DNA from: Microbispora triticiradicis
GTDB taxonomy: Bacteria > Actinomycetota > Actinomycetes > Streptosporangiales > Streptosporangiaceae
Assembly (NCBI GenBank): GCA_003260025.2
Contig: QFZU02000037.1
Span: forward strand, 1-64,000
DNA: 64,000 bases
Direction: 5' to 3'
Shown piece by piece: positions 16,015 to 25,406 of this stretch. The notes beneath the pieces are model-generated. The model ran no database searches. It worked only from the letters and a program-made list of their open reading frames with translations, and was not told the DNA's origin. A program made the position numbers and the translations under genes. Position 1 is the first letter of the stretch. Each line of letters opens with the position of its first letter.

Positions 16015-16554
16015 TCACCGCCTGAGCCCGGAGTCCACGGACCTCACGGGCCCGTCCGGATGCCCCTCCGCCACGACGCGTTCGTACGCCTCCTGGAGGA
16101 GCTGGGATGCGCGTGGGCGATCGGGGTCGGGGCGGGGGACGCCGAGGTGCGCCTCGCGCAGCTCGTCCATCAGGTCCTCCCAAAGGGGCGGGCCGCCTTC
16201 CTCCAGCAACCGCGCCCGGATGGCCAGCGCCGGTGTCGTCGGGAGATGGCGCAGGCCCCAGGAGCCGAGCGCGACCATGATCGGGACCGTCTGGATGCCC
16301 GCCTCGGTGAGACTGTAGGTCCCCCGTCGTCCGCGCCCCGCCTCCTCGTGGGTCAGGAGCCCCTTGGCGACGAGGGCCTTGAGGCGGCTGCTGAGGATGT
16401 TCGACGCGATCCCCTCCATGGAGTTGGCGAGCAGGTCACGGAAGTGCCGGCGCCCACCGAAGATCACGTCGCGCAGCACGATGAGGCTCCACCTGTCTCC
16501 GAGCGCCTCCACCGACCCGTTGATCGGGCAGCCCGACCGGGGCTCGTCTCGCAT
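16015..16554 (-). CDS. HxlR-family transcriptional regulator
   Basis: A 179-residue regulator with a single winged-helix HxlR domain: CPINGSVEALGDRWSLIVLRDVIFG at the N-terminus includes the conserved Cys, then RHFRDLL, LSSRLKALVAKGLL and YSLTEAG. Redox or ligand sensing through the N-terminal Cys is possible, as in other HxlR/MarR-like proteins, but not shown. It is divergent from the DHFR-like reductase, with a perfect palindrome between them, so autoregulation plus control of the reductase is likely. Confidence 0.9.
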   Translation of the reverse strand: MRDEPRSGCPINGSVEALGDRWSLIVLRDVIFGGRRHFRDLLANSMEGIASNILSSRLKALVAKGLLTHEEAGRGRRGTYSLTEAGIQTVPIMVALGSWGLRHLPTTPALAIRARLLEEGGPPLWEDLMDELREAHLGVPRPDPDRPRASQLLQEAYERVVAEGHPDGPVRSVDSGLRR

Positions 16555-16608
16555 CGCCGACCTCCAACTGGTTGCGTTTTACAATCACCCAGTCTACGCT
16601 CCTTCTTA

Positions 16609-16629
16609 GTGATTGCAATCCGCAATCAC
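16609..16629. promoter_or_regulatory. Perfect palindrome GTGATTGC-N5-GCAATCAC (probable HxlR operator)
   Basis: A 21-bp site with perfect 8-bp arms in the divergent HxlR/DHFR promoter region. A further half-site, ACAATCAC, lies at 16581-16588. Its position between the two starts fits a regulator acting on both genes. Confidence 0.7.
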
Positions 16630-16652
16630 CTGTGGAGATCGGGAGATCAACC

Positions 16653-17297
16653 ATGTCACGTGTCAGGGTGCACAACTTCGCCGTCTCCCTGGACGGCTTC
16701 GCCACCGGCGAGGGGCAGAGCCTCGACGAGCCGTTCGGCCACGCGGGCGAACGCCTGCACGAGTGGTTCTTCGAGACGCGGACCTTCCAGGCCATGCAGG
16801 GGAAGACCGGCGGGAGCACCGGGGTCGAGGACGCCATAGTCCGCACATGGGACACGGGCATCGGGGCGGAGATCATGGGCCGCAACAAGTTCGGGCCGCA
16901 GCGGGGCCCGTGGGAGAACCACGACTGGAACGGCTGGTGGGGGCCGAACCCGCCGTTCCACACGCCGGTCTTCGTCCTGACCCACCACCCCCGGCCCTCC
17001 GTGGAGATGGAAGGGGGAACCACCTTCCACTTCGTCGACGCCACCCCCGAGGAGGCGCTGCGTCAGGCCCGCGAGGCGGCGGGCGGCCTCGACGTGCGCA
17101 TCGGCGGCGGGCCGAGCACCGTCCGCCAGTTCCTGGCCGCGGACCTGGTCGACCACATGCACGTCGCCGTCGTCCCGATCGTCCTGGGCCGTGGCGAGCG
17201 ACTGTGGGACGGGCTGGAGGAACTCGAGAAGCGCTTCCGCGTCGAGTCGGTGTCCACTCCCAGCGGCGTCACCCACGTCACCTTCACCCGACCATAA
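16653..17297 (+). CDS. Dihydrofolate reductase family protein (RibD C-terminal-like)
   Basis: A 214-residue NAD(P)H-dependent reductase-fold protein related to DHFR and the RibD reductase domain. Visible signatures are VHNFAVSLDGFATG at the N-terminus, EIMGRNKFG, VFVLTHHPRPSVEMEGGTTFHFV, and DVRIGGGPSTVRQFLAADLVDHMHV with the nucleotide-binding glycines. Such proteins are common next to HxlR regulators and their substrates are mostly unknown. The ATG was chosen for the conserved start and the GGGAGATCA upstream. The stop codon opens a tandem repeat. Confidence 0.87.
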   Translation: MSRVRVHNFAVSLDGFATGEGQSLDEPFGHAGERLHEWFFETRTFQAMQGKTGGSTGVEDAIVRTWDTGIGAEIMGRNKFGPQRGPWENHDWNGWWGPNPPFHTPVFVLTHHPRPSVEMEGGTTFHFVDATPEEALRQAREAAGGLDVRIGGGPSTVRQFLAADLVDHMHVAVVPIVLGRGERLWDGLEELEKRFRVESVSTPSGVTHVTFTRP

Positions 17298-17344
17298 GCC
17301 ACACCCGTAAGCCACACCCGTAAGCCCGACCGTGAGCCAACCCG
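17295..17344 (+). repeat. 13-bp tandem repeat beginning at the stop codon of the DHFR-like gene
   Basis: TAAGCCACACCCG occurs twice exactly (17295 and 17308), followed by two degraded units (TAAGCCCGACCG, TGAGCCAACCCG). The first TAA is the stop codon. Each unit repeats a stop-like triplet. Confidence 0.8.
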
Positions 17345-17358
17345 AAAGGCCGGCAGAC

Positions 17359-18150
17359 ATGACCCAGACCATCACTTCGGAGGACGGCACGACCCTCGCC
17401 GTCGACACGATCGGCCGGGGCGCGCCGGTCATCCTGGTCGGCGGCGCGTTCAACGACCGCTCGACCGTGGCCGCGCTCGCCGCCGAGCTCGCACCGGCGT
17501 TCACCGTGCTGACCTACGACCGGCGCGGCCGGGGGGCCAGCGACGACAGGAGCGAGGACTACCAGGTGGCGAACGAGGTCGCCGACCTGGCGGCCGTCAT
17601 CGAGCACGCGGGCGGCCGGGCCTCGGTGTTCGGCCACTCCTCCGGAGCCGTCCTGGTGCTGGAGGCGGCCGGGCGCGGGCTGCCGATCGACCGGGTCGCC
17701 GTCTACGAACCGCCGTACCACGCCGACGAGGACCAGCCGAGGCCGGCGGCCGACATATACGACCGGCTCAGGGCGCTGGTCGCGGCCGGGGACCGCGACG
17801 GCGCGACCGAACTGTTCCTCCGTGAGGCGGTCGGAGTCCCGGCCGAGGCGGTCGCCGGGATGAAGGCCGGCGAGGGATGGGCGTTCATGGCGGACAAGGC
17901 CCCCAGCCTGCCGTACGACGTGCTGGTCACCGCGCCCTGGCAGGGGAGGCCGCAGGAGCGGGTCGCCGGGATCGGTGTGCCGGTGCTGGCGGTCTACGGC
18001 GACCAGACCTCGCCCGGCCTCGCGAAGGCGACGGAGGCGGTCGCGGCGGCCCTTCCGGGCGCCGAACTGCGGGTGATGCCCGGTGAGGACCACGCGGTGC
18101 TGCAGCGACCCGCCGCACTGGCGCGCATCCTGACGGAGTTCTTCGCCTGA
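17359..18150 (+). CDS. Alpha/beta-fold hydrolase
   Basis: A 263-residue cytoplasmic hydrolase. The nucleophile elbow is GHSSG, the acid probably the Asp in VYGDQTS, and the His in GEDHAVLQRP. An oxyanion-hole region IILVGGAFNDRST precedes TVLTYDRRGRGASDD. Substrate unknown. The ATG has GAAAGG about 9 bases upstream; an in-frame GTG at 17332 lies in the repeat tract and is less likely. It probably shares a transcript with the DHFR-like gene. Confidence 0.87.
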   Translation: MTQTITSEDGTTLAVDTIGRGAPVILVGGAFNDRSTVAALAAELAPAFTVLTYDRRGRGASDDRSEDYQVANEVADLAAVIEHAGGRASVFGHSSGAVLVLEAAGRGLPIDRVAVYEPPYHADEDQPRPAADIYDRLRALVAAGDRDGATELFLREAVGVPAEAVAGMKAGEGWAFMADKAPSLPYDVLVTAPWQGRPQERVAGIGVPVLAVYGDQTSPGLAKATEAVAAALPGAELRVMPGEDHAVLQRPAALARILTEFFA

Positions 18151-18251
18151 GTCGTCCGCGGCGCCCTACGGCCGAGGAGACGCGGTACCGTACGGCGAGA
18201 GATCCCCGGCGGCCGTGAATTGTCGGAGCGGGCGGATACCTTCGGAGCGGC

Positions 18252-21200
18252 ATGCGAATCGATGGCGCGATCACCGGACTGCTCGGCAGGGAGCATCCTG
18301 CCGCGCTGCTGCGTGCCGAGATCGGACGCGCGGTCGCCAGCCACGGCGGCCTGGTGCTGGTCGCCGGTGAGGCCGGCATCGGCAAGACCACGCTCGTCGC
18401 CAGCGTGGCGGAGGAGGCCAGGCGCCTGGGCGCCCTCGTGCTCGGCGGGTCGTGCTGGGACTCCGACAGCGCGCCGGGTTACTGGCCCTGGGTGCAGGTC
18501 CTTCGCGGGCTGCGGCGCTGCGCCGCGCCGGGGGAGTGGGCGGCGGCCGAGGAGGCCGGGGGTGCTGGCCTGTCCGCCCTGCTGGGAGAGTCGCCGGGGG
18601 CCGACGCGGCCGACGGCTTCCGGCTGTACGACGCGGTGACCAGCGCCCTTGTGTCGGTCTCGCAGAGCCGTCCCCTCGTGGTCGTCCTCGAAGACCTGCA
18701 CTGGGCCGATCCCGCGACGCTCCGGCTGCTGGAGTTCGCGGCGCAGCACACCTGGTTCGAGCGGGTGCTGCTGGTCGGCACCTACCGTGACGTCGAGGTG
18801 GAGTCGCCGGATCATCCGCTGCGCCCTCTCGTGCTGCCGCTGACGGCGCGGGCGGCGACGATCACCCTCACCGGGCTGGGACGGGAGGAGGTCGGCGCGC
18901 TGATGACCCGCGCCGCCGGCCGGGAGCCGTCCGCCGATCTGGTCGCCGAGGTGCACCGGCGCACCGGCGGCAACCCGTTCTTCGTCGAGCAGACGGCGCG
19001 GCTGTGGAGCGGCGGCGGCTCCGTGACCGCCATCGCCCCCGGCGTCCGCGACACCCTGCTGCGCCGGCTGTCCCTGCTGCCCCGGCCGGTCATCGGCCTG
19101 CTCACCACCGCCGCGGTGCTCGGCCGGGAGTTCCACCGCCAGGTGCTGGCCGCCGTCGCCGAGACCCCCGTTCCCCACCTGGAACGGCTGCTCGACCAGG
19201 CCGTGGCCGCCCGCCTCGTCGTGGAGCGCGGGGGAGACACGTTCGCGTTCGCCCACGACCTGGTCCGGCAGACGCTGTACGAGTCGCTGTACGAGCCGCC
19301 GGGCGGGTCGCCGGGCGGGTCGCCGGAGGGGGGAGAGGCGCCCCGCCTGCACGCCGCGGTCGTCCGGGCCGTCGACGGGTCGCCTGGCCTGGCCGAGCAC
19401 GTCCTGCCCGCGGACCTGGCCCGGCACGCCTACCTCGCGGGAGAGCGGATCGAGGCGTCCGTCGCGGTGGACCGGCTGCTCGCCGCCGCCCGGGGCGCCG
19501 CGGGCCGTCTGGCGGTCGAGGAGGCGATCGGGCACTACCGCAGGGCGCTGGAGCTCGCGGCGGCCGGCGAGCCGCGCAGGCGGGTCGTGATCGCGATCGA
19601 CCTGGGCCGCGAGCTCGTCCAGGTCGACGACCACGACGGCGGGCGGCGGGCCTTCGAGGAGGCGGCCGCCGTCGCCCGGGAGGCCGGCGACCCCGAGTTG
19701 CTGGCCCGAGTGGCGCTGGCCGTCCACGGCGCCTGCGGCGAGGCCGGCGACCTGTCCGGCGGCGACGGCCACCGGTTCGCCGCCGGCCTGCTGCGGGAGG
19801 CGCACGGCGCGCTGCTCGGGGACGGCCGTGCGCCCGGCGAGGAGCTCTCCCCCGAGCGTCTCGCGCGGGAACTGGCCGTGCGGGTCGTGGTGCTGGCCAA
19901 GCGCGGCCAGGACGACGAGGCGCTGACCTTCGGCCTGTGGGCCTATCACGCCGCGATCTGGGGTCCGGGCACGGCGGCGCAGCGGGCGGAGCTCACCGGC
20001 GAGGTGCAGGCGCTGGCCCGGCGCACGGCCGACGTGGAGATGGAGAGCATCGCCGCCGCCCTGCGCTGGGTGGCGCTCCTCGAACAGGGCGACCCGGGAT
20101 ATCTCGCCCAGTTCCGGGAGTTCGTCGTGCTCGGCCGCCGAAGCGACCTGCCCCGCATGGACATGGCCACGCTCGCCGACCGGAGCATCATCGCCGCGCT
20201 CACCGGCGACTTCGGCGAGGCGGAGAGCGTGCTCGACGAGCTCACCGGGTTCACCTGGCAGCATGGGCACGACCAGTTCGGTTACATGCTGCATCACCAC
20301 CGCTGGGCCGTACGGCTGCTCCAGGGCAGGTTCGACGACCTCGACGAGGTGCACCGCGTGCTGCGCCGGAGCCGGCATCCCTGTCCGGGGCTGCTGGAGG
20401 GGATGACCGCGCTGCTGCGCGGCGACGGCGGCGCCGCGCTGCGTCACTATCGCGACGCGACGGCCGGGGGAGAGCCGTGCCCACGCTCGGCCCGGCCCCT
20501 GTGGCTGCGGTTCCAGGCCATGATCGCGGCGTGGTCGCGCGATCCGCGGCTGTGCGACAAGGCCCGGGCCGATCTCGACCCGTACGCCGGCATCTGGGCG
20601 GTCTCGATGTACGGCTGGGACATCGGCGGCCCGATGGTCTTCTGGCGCGCCCTCGTCGACGCGGCGCAGGAGCGGTGGGACGAGGCGATCGAGGGGTTCA
20701 CCGCCGCCCGGCGGTCCGCCGACCTCCTCCTCGCCCGCCCCTGGTCGGTCGAGGCGCGGGCGCATCTCGCGGAGGCGCTGCTGGCCCGGGGCCGTCCGGA
20801 CGACGCGGAGTCGGCCGGCAAGCTGCTGGCCGACGTGGAGAACGAAGCGGACCGGCTCGGCATGCGGCACGTCGTGGAGCGCGCCCGCCGGGCGAGGCGG
20901 CGCGCGTCCCCGTCCGCCCGCTCACCCGGCCGTACGTCGGGCGGTGCGCGGGACGGCGCGCCCGGCCCCGTGCCCGGCGTGGGCGACGAGTTCCGGCGGG
21001 ACGGCGCGGTCTGGACGCTGACGTTCGCGGACCGTACCGTGCGCCTGCCCGACGCCAAGGGCCTGCGCGACCTCCACAGGCTGCTGAGCCACCCGGGGGC
21101 CGACCTGCCCGCCGTACTGCTGCTCGCCCCGGAGGGCGGCCGGATCGTCGTCGCCGCCCGGCGGCTGGGCGGCGACGCCGTCCTCGACGAGGAGGCCAAG

Positions 21201-21527
21201 GCCCGTTACCGGCACCGGCTCACCCTGCTCGACGAGGAGATCGACCGCGCTGTCGACCGGGGCGACGACGGCAGGGCGGCGGAGTTCGACCGGGAGCGGG
21301 CGGCGCTGCTGGCGGAACTGCGCGCCGCCTCGGGCCTCGGCGGGCGCGACCGCCGCCTCGGCGACGAGGCCGAACGCGCCCGTAAGGCCGTCACCGCCCG
21401 GATCCGCGACGTCCTGCGCAAGCTCGACGTGCTACACCCCGCGCTGGCCGCCCATCTGCGCGGCGCCGTCTCCACCGGAGCGACCTGCCGGTACCAGCCC
21501 GATCACGAGATCGCCTGGCGGCTGTGA
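18252..21527 (+). CDS. Large AAA/STAND-type ATPase regulator without a recognisable HTH
   Basis: A 1091-residue protein. The N-terminal ATPase has Walker A GEAGIGKTT (about residues 39-47) and Walker B LVVVLEDLHWAD (about 140-150), the pattern of LuxR-LAL/SARP-associated STAND ATPases. A long helical TPR-like region fills roughly 330-880. The C-terminal part has RRDGAVWTLTFADRTVRLPDAKGL and an Arg/Asp-rich helical end. Unlike LAL regulators there is no C-terminal LuxR helix-turn-helix, so DNA binding is not evident; it may act through partners. A GGSPGGSPEGG linker occurs near residue 350. The gene is monocistronic and convergent with the DrrB-like gene. Confidence 0.8.
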   Translation: MRIDGAITGLLGREHPAALLRAEIGRAVASHGGLVLVAGEAGIGKTTLVASVAEEARRLGALVLGGSCWDSDSAPGYWPWVQVLRGLRRCAAPGEWAAAEEAGGAGLSALLGESPGADAADGFRLYDAVTSALVSVSQSRPLVVVLEDLHWADPATLRLLEFAAQHTWFERVLLVGTYRDVEVESPDHPLRPLVLPLTARAATITLTGLGREEVGALMTRAAGREPSADLVAEVHRRTGGNPFFVEQTARLWSGGGSVTAIAPGVRDTLLRRLSLLPRPVIGLLTTAAVLGREFHRQVLAAVAETPVPHLERLLDQAVAARLVVERGGDTFAFAHDLVRQTLYESLYEPPGGSPGGSPEGGEAPRLHAAVVRAVDGSPGLAEHVLPADLARHAYLAGERIEASVAVDRLLAAARGAAGRLAVEEAIGHYRRALELAAAGEPRRRVVIAIDLGRELVQVDDHDGGRRAFEEAAAVAREAGDPELLARVALAVHGACGEAGDLSGGDGHRFAAGLLREAHGALLGDGRAPGEELSPERLARELAVRVVVLAKRGQDDEALTFGLWAYHAAIWGPGTAAQRAELTGEVQALARRTADVEMESIAAALRWVALLEQGDPGYLAQFREFVVLGRRSDLPRMDMATLADRSIIAALTGDFGEAESVLDELTGFTWQHGHDQFGYMLHHHRWAVRLLQGRFDDLDEVHRVLRRSRHPCPGLLEGMTALLRGDGGAALRHYRDATAGGEPCPRSARPLWLRFQAMIAAWSRDPRLCDKARADLDPYAGIWAVSMYGWDIGGPMVFWRALVDAAQERWDEAIEGFTAARRSADLLLARPWSVEARAHLAEALLARGRPDDAESAGKLLADVENEADRLGMRHVVERARRARRRASPSARSPGRTSGGARDGAPGPVPGVGDEFRRDGAVWTLTFADRTVRLPDAKGLRDLHRLLSHPGADLPAVLLLAPEGGRIVVAARRLGGDAVLDEEAKARYRHRLTLLDEEIDRAVDRGDDGRAAEFDRERAALLAELRAASGLGGRDRRLGDEAERARKAVTARIRDVLRKLDVLHPALAAHLRGAVSTGATCRYQPDHEIAWRL

Positions 21528-21536
21528 CCCTCTGTC

Positions 21537-22382
21537 TCACCTGCGGTTGTACAGGCGCATGGTCAGTGCGCCGAAGACCGCGACGCACACCGCGCCGCTG
21601 ACCAGCACCCAGGTGATCTCCCCGGTGTCGGCGGCGCCCGCCATCAGCGAGCGGGCCGCGGTGACCAGGTGCGAGATGGGATTGATGCCCACGAACGCCT
21701 GCAGCCAGCCCGGCATCGTCGCCGGGTCTACGTAGACGTTGCTGAGGAAGGTGAGCGGGAAGAGCACCAGCATGCTGATGCCCATCACCGACTTCTCGCT
21801 GCGCAGCAGCAGGCCGAACATCGTCCAGACCCACGAGAACGCGAACGAGAAGGCCACCAGCAGGACGATCGCGGCCACGACCCCGACGACGCCGCCCTGC
21901 GGGCGGAAGCCCAGCACCAGGCCGACCACGAGGATGACCGTCGCCGCCATCGTGTAGCGGAACATGTCGCCCAGCAGGTAGCCGACCATCGTGGACGGCC
22001 GCCAGATCGGCAGCGTGCGGAAGCGGTCGAAGACGCCCTTCTCGATGTCCTTGTTGACCTCGACCCCGGTGTACATCGTGATCATCACGACGCTCGTCAC
22101 CATGATGCCCGGCAGCAGGAACTGCAGGTACTCGGTCGGCGAGCCCGCGAGCGCGCCGCCGAACAGGTAGGTGAACATCAGCGTCATCATGATCGGAAAC
22201 GCGGTGACGTCGAAGAGCTGCTCGGGCACGTGCTTGATCTTCAGCATCGCCCGCCAGCCGAAGGTCATCGAGGCCGACAGGGCGCCGGGGCGCGGTGGGC
22301 GTGCCCCCGGGGCCAGGACCGCGCCCAGCGTCTCGGCCGCGGGAACGAAGGACGTGCCGGTCTCGGTCGTCGTGGCGCTCAT
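21537..22382 (-). CDS. ABC-2 type permease, DrrB-like
   Basis: A 281-residue inner-membrane permease of the ABC-2/daunorubicin-resistance type with about six hydrophobic segments after a cytoplasmic N-terminus. Family signatures include [19 protein letters not shown], an [19 protein letters not shown] loop and [13 protein letters not shown]. Its ATG overlaps the stop of the upstream ATPase gene (ATGA), so the two subunits are co-translated. It likely exports a hydrophobic compound; the substrate is unknown. Confidence 0.9.
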   Translation of the reverse strand: MSATTTETGTSFVPAAETLGAVLAPGARPPRPGALSASMTFGWRAMLKIKHVPEQLFDVTAFPIMMTLMFTYLFGGALAGSPTEYLQFLLPGIMVTSVVMITMYTGVEVNKDIEKGVFDRFRTLPIWRPSTMVGYLLGDMFRYTMAATVILVVGLVLGFRPQGGVVGVVAAIVLLVAFSFAFSWVWTMFGLLLRSEKSVMGISMLVLFPLTFLSNVYVDPATMPGWLQAFVGINPISHLVTAARSLMAGAADTGEITWVLVSGAVCVAVFGALTMRLYNRR

Positions 22383-23521
22383 ACCGTCGTCTCCCGCGTC
22401 TCGTACGTCTCGTGCGTGTCGTGGTGCGTCTCGTGGGTCTCGTGCGACCTGTGCCCGGCGGGCCGGCCGGGTCCGTCGGCGGGCCGGTCCGCCGGAGCGG
22501 AGCCGTGTTCACCACCGCGCCCCCCGGCGCGTCCACCGCCGTGCTCCTCGGCGCGTTCCCCGGCGCCGGTCAGCGCGAGGAACGCCTCGTCGAGGCTGGG
22601 CTGGCCGAGGGAGAAGTCGTCGACGACGATCCCGGCCGCGGCCAGCGACCCGAGGGCGCGGGAGGCCCGCTCGGCGCCCGCGTCCGCGTCCCCCGCCGCG
22701 ACGCGGGCGGTCAGCGCCACGGGATCGGCCTCAAGATGGACGGCGGTGCCCAGTTCCCCGGCCAGCACGCGCTCGGCCGCCGGCCGCTGCGCGGGGTCGC
22801 GCAGCCGTACGTGGACCATGCCCGCGCCGACGGACGACTTCAGCTCGCCGGGGGTGCCCTCCGCGATGACGCGGCCGTGGTCGACGACCGCGATGCGCCC
22901 GGCCAGCCGGTCGGCCTCGTCGAGATACTGCGTGGTGAGCAGCACGGTCGTGCCGTGGGCGACCACGATCCGGACGATGTCCCAGACCTGGTTGCGGCTG
23001 CGTGGGTCCAGGCCGGTCGTGGGCTCGTCCAGGAACAGCAGGTCGGGCGTGTTGAGGATGCTGGCCGCGATGTCCAGCCTCCTGCGCATGCCGCCCGAGT
23101 AGGTCTTTACCTGCCGGGCCGCCGCGTCGGTCAGCCCGAAGGCCTCCAGCAGCAGCGCGGCCCGGTCCCTGGCCGCGGCCTTCCGGTGACCGAGCAGCCG
23201 GCCGAGCAGGACGAGGTTCTCCGTGCCGGTCATCTCCTCGTCCACCGAGGCGTACTGGCCGGTCAGGCTCACCCGGGCGCGTACGGCGTCGGGTTCGCGC
23301 AGCACGTCGTGGCCGAAGACCCTCGCCTCGCCGCCGTCCGGGCGCAGCAGGGTCGCCAGCATCTTGACCGCGGTCGTCTTGCCCGCCCCGTTGGGGCCGA
23401 GCACGCCGTACACGGTGCCCGCGGGCACCCTCAGGTCGAGCCCGTCCACGGCTCGGTTCTTGCCGAATATCTTGACCAGGCCCGATGTCTCTATCGCCAG
23501 GTCCGTCGTGCGGTCCCGCAT
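22379..23521 (-). CDS. ABC transporter ATP-binding protein, DrrA-like, with His/Glu/Thr-rich tail
   Basis: A 380-residue ATPase. Walker A is GPNGAGKTT, signature [15 protein letters not shown], Walker [13 protein letters not shown], and the DrrA-type C-terminal domain ends [17 protein letters not shown]. After about residue 325 comes a low-complexity Gly/Arg/Pro stretch and then a tail of HET-like triads ([13 protein letters not shown]), encoded by a 9-bp repeat. This tail is not part of the family and could bind metal or be a repeat by-product. A 29-bp palindrome lies about 60 bases upstream of the start. Confidence 0.9.
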   Translation of the reverse strand: MRDRTTDLAIETSGLVKIFGKNRAVDGLDLRVPAGTVYGVLGPNGAGKTTAVKMLATLLRPDGGEARVFGHDVLREPDAVRARVSLTGQYASVDEEMTGTENLVLLGRLLGHRKAAARDRAALLLEAFGLTDAAARQVKTYSGGMRRRLDIAASILNTPDLLFLDEPTTGLDPRSRNQVWDIVRIVVAHGTTVLLTTQYLDEADRLAGRIAVVDHGRVIAEGTPGELKSSVGAGMVHVRLRDPAQRPAAERVLAGELGTAVHLEADPVALTARVAAGDADAGAERASRALGSLAAAGIVVDDFSLGQPSLDEAFLALTGAGERAEEHGGGRAGGRGGEHGSAPADRPADGPGRPAGHRSHETHETHHDTHETYETRETTV

Positions 23522-23579
23522 GATCTGCCGTCTCCGTTCCGTTCAGTCCTTCACAGAGGAGGCGCCAGATCCCGGTCAC

Positions 23580-23608
23580 CCGATCGCTAGATCCGATCTA
23601 GCGATCGG
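23580..23608. promoter_or_regulatory. 29-bp perfect palindrome, probable repressor operator
   Basis: Arms CCGATCGCTAGATC and GATCTAGCGATCGG around a single C: 14 bp each, no mismatch. It lies between the DrrA-like gene (start 23521, leftward) and the ABC ATPase (start 23714, rightward). Size and symmetry fit a TetR-type operator, yet no TetR gene is adjacent; the regulator must be elsewhere. Confidence 0.75.
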
Positions 23609-23713
23609 ACGGTGCGACGTCCGGGGCAGGCGCGGCCGGCCGTGACATCTGTCGTGGCCGGGTCGTGACAGACGGCGGAGGTACGTGCAGGGGCGGCGGT
23701 GGAGGCTCGCCGT

Positions 23714-24685
23714 ATGAACCTTCATCACGGCGCCCCCGCACTGTCGGTCGCGGGGCTGCGCAAGGCGTACGGCGGGACCCGCGCGGTCGACGGGATCGAC
23801 CTGGTCGTGGGCCCAGGAGAGGTGGTGGCCCTGCTCGGCCCCAACGGCGCGGGCAAGTCCACCACGATCGACATGATCGTCGGGCTGGTCCGTCCGGACG
23901 CCGGGCAGATCGCCGTGTTCGGCGCGTCTCCCCGCGAGGCGGTGCGAAGCGGCGTGATCGGCGTGATGCCGCAGGAGGGCGCGCTGCTCGACGACGTGAC
24001 CGTGGGGGAGACCGTGACGCTGATCGCGTCCCTCCACCGGACACCGCCACCCGTCGAGGAGGCGCTGCGCCGTGCCGGGGTGGCGGACCTCGCCGACCGG
24101 CGGGCCGCGCGGCTGTCCGGCGGTCAGCGGCAGCGGGTCCGGTTCGCCATGGCGCTGGTGTCCGGCCCGGACCTGCTGGTGCTCGACGAGCCGACGGCGG
24201 CGATGGACGTCACGGCCCGGCGGGAGTTCTGGCGGTCGATGCACGCGTTCACCGGAACCGGCCGCACCGTGCTGTTCTCCACGCACTACCTGGAGGAGGC
24301 CGAGGCGTACGCGGACCGGGTCGTGCTGATGAACGCGGGCCGGATCGTGGCGGACGGCCCGGTGCCGGCGGTCATGGCCGAGGTGTCCGGCCGTACGGTG
24401 ACCGCCGTCGTGCCCGGCGCCCGCGCCGAGGACCTGGGCACGCTCCCCGGCGTGACGGCGGTGCACGTCCGCGAGGGCAGGGCCGAACTGCGCTGCGTCG
24501 ACTCCGACCTGGTCGTACGGGAACTGCTGGCCCGCCATCCGGACGCCCGGGACGTCGAGGTCGGCGCGCTGGGCCTGGAGGACGCGTTCCTGCGCCTCAC
24601 CGGAACGCCGGCCGGAACGCCGGCCGGAACGCTGACCGGAACGCCGATCGAGGCACCGGCCGAGGCGACGGAGACCGCGCGATGA
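23714..24685 (+). CDS. ABC transporter ATP-binding protein
   Basis: A 323-residue ATPase of an ABC-2 exporter. Walker A is GPNGAGKST, signature LSGGQRQRVRFAMAL, Walker B LLVLDEPTAAMD, and the H-loop is in FSTHYLEEAEAYADR. The ATG has GGTGGAGG upstream; a GTG at 23699 is an alternative. The C-terminus carries a GTPA-type repeat encoded by a 12-bp tandem repeat. Its stop overlaps the permease start (ATGA). It is the first gene of an exporter/two-component operon. Confidence 0.9.
   Translation: MNLHHGAPALSVAGLRKAYGGTRAVDGIDLVVGPGEVVALLGPNGAGKSTTIDMIVGLVRPDAGQIAVFGASPREAVRSGVIGVMPQEGALLDDVTVGETVTLIASLHRTPPPVEEALRRAGVADLADRRAARLSGGQRQRVRFAMALVSGPDLLVLDEPTAAMDVTARREFWRSMHAFTGTGRTVLFSTHYLEEAEAYADRVVLMNAGRIVADGPVPAVMAEVSGRTVTAVVPGARAEDLGTLPGVTAVHVREGRAELRCVDSDLVVRELLARHPDARDVEVGALGLEDAFLRLTGTPAGTPAGTLTGTPIEAPAEATETAR
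24602..24649 (+). repeat. 12-bp tandem repeat inside the ABC ATPase gene
   Basis: Four units of GGAACGCCGGCC (two exact, two diverged), encoding GTPA-GTPA-GTLT-GTPI near the C-terminus. The length is a multiple of three, so copy-number change keeps the frame. Confidence 0.85.
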
Positions 24686-25395
24686 CCGGATATCTCGCGT
24701 TCGAGATCAGGCGGACGCTGCGGGACGCGAAGTTCCTGTTGTTCGCGGTCGCCCTGCCGGTGGGGCTGTACCTGCTGATGGCCGACCGTTTCGCCGACCG
24801 CGGGGCTCCCGCGTCGTACGTCATGGGCGGTGTCGCGGCGTTCGGGGCGATGAAGGCGGCGCTCGACACGGGTGCTCGCACGGCGGTGGAGCGCGACATC
24901 GGCTGGCAGCGCCAGTTGCGGCTCACCCCGCTCAGCGGCGGCGGCTATCTGCTGGCCAAGGGGTCGGTCGCGATGGTCGTGGCGCTGCCTCCGGTGGCGG
25001 GCGTGTCGCTCGTCGCCGCGCTCGCCGGCGGGGTGCACCTGTCTCCCGGCGGATGGGTGTCGGCCGTGCTCGGCGTGTGGGCGGGCACGGTGCCGTTCGC
25101 CCTGCTTGGCCTGCTGATCGGCCAGCTCGCGACCGCCCGGAACCTGCAGGCGTACCAGGGGGCGGTGGTGCTGCTGCTCAGCTTCGTCGGCGGGCTGTTC
25201 ATCCCGGTGAGCACGTTCCCGCGGGCGCTCGCGACGGTGGCCAGAGTCCTGCCGAGTTACTGGCTCGCGCAGGTCGGGCACGCCACCACCCTGGGCGGTG
25301 ACACCTGGCGGGCCGCGCTGGTGCTGACGTCGTACGCGCTCGTGCTCGGCGCCGCCGTGGCCGTCCGGTATCGCCACGGCACCGCTCAGGCCTAG
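24682..25395 (+). CDS. ABC-2 type transporter permease
   Basis: A 237-residue membrane protein with about six hydrophobic segments (for example FLLFAVALPVGLYLLMA and VVLLLSFVGGLFIPVSTFP), matching ABC-2 permeases. The start ATG overlaps the stop of the ATPase gene. It is the membrane half of the exporter, and the following histidine kinase lies 11 bases downstream, a common arrangement in which the kinase responds to the exported compound. Confidence 0.87.
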   Translation: MTGYLAFEIRRTLRDAKFLLFAVALPVGLYLLMADRFADRGAPASYVMGGVAAFGAMKAALDTGARTAVERDIGWQRQLRLTPLSGGGYLLAKGSVAMVVALPPVAGVSLVAALAGGVHLSPGGWVSAVLGVWAGTVPFALLGLLIGQLATARNLQAYQGAVVLLLSFVGGLFIPVSTFPRALATVARVLPSYWLAQVGHATTLGGDTWRAALVLTSYALVLGAAVAVRYRHGTAQA

Positions 25396-25406
25396 GGTTG
25401 ACCGAC

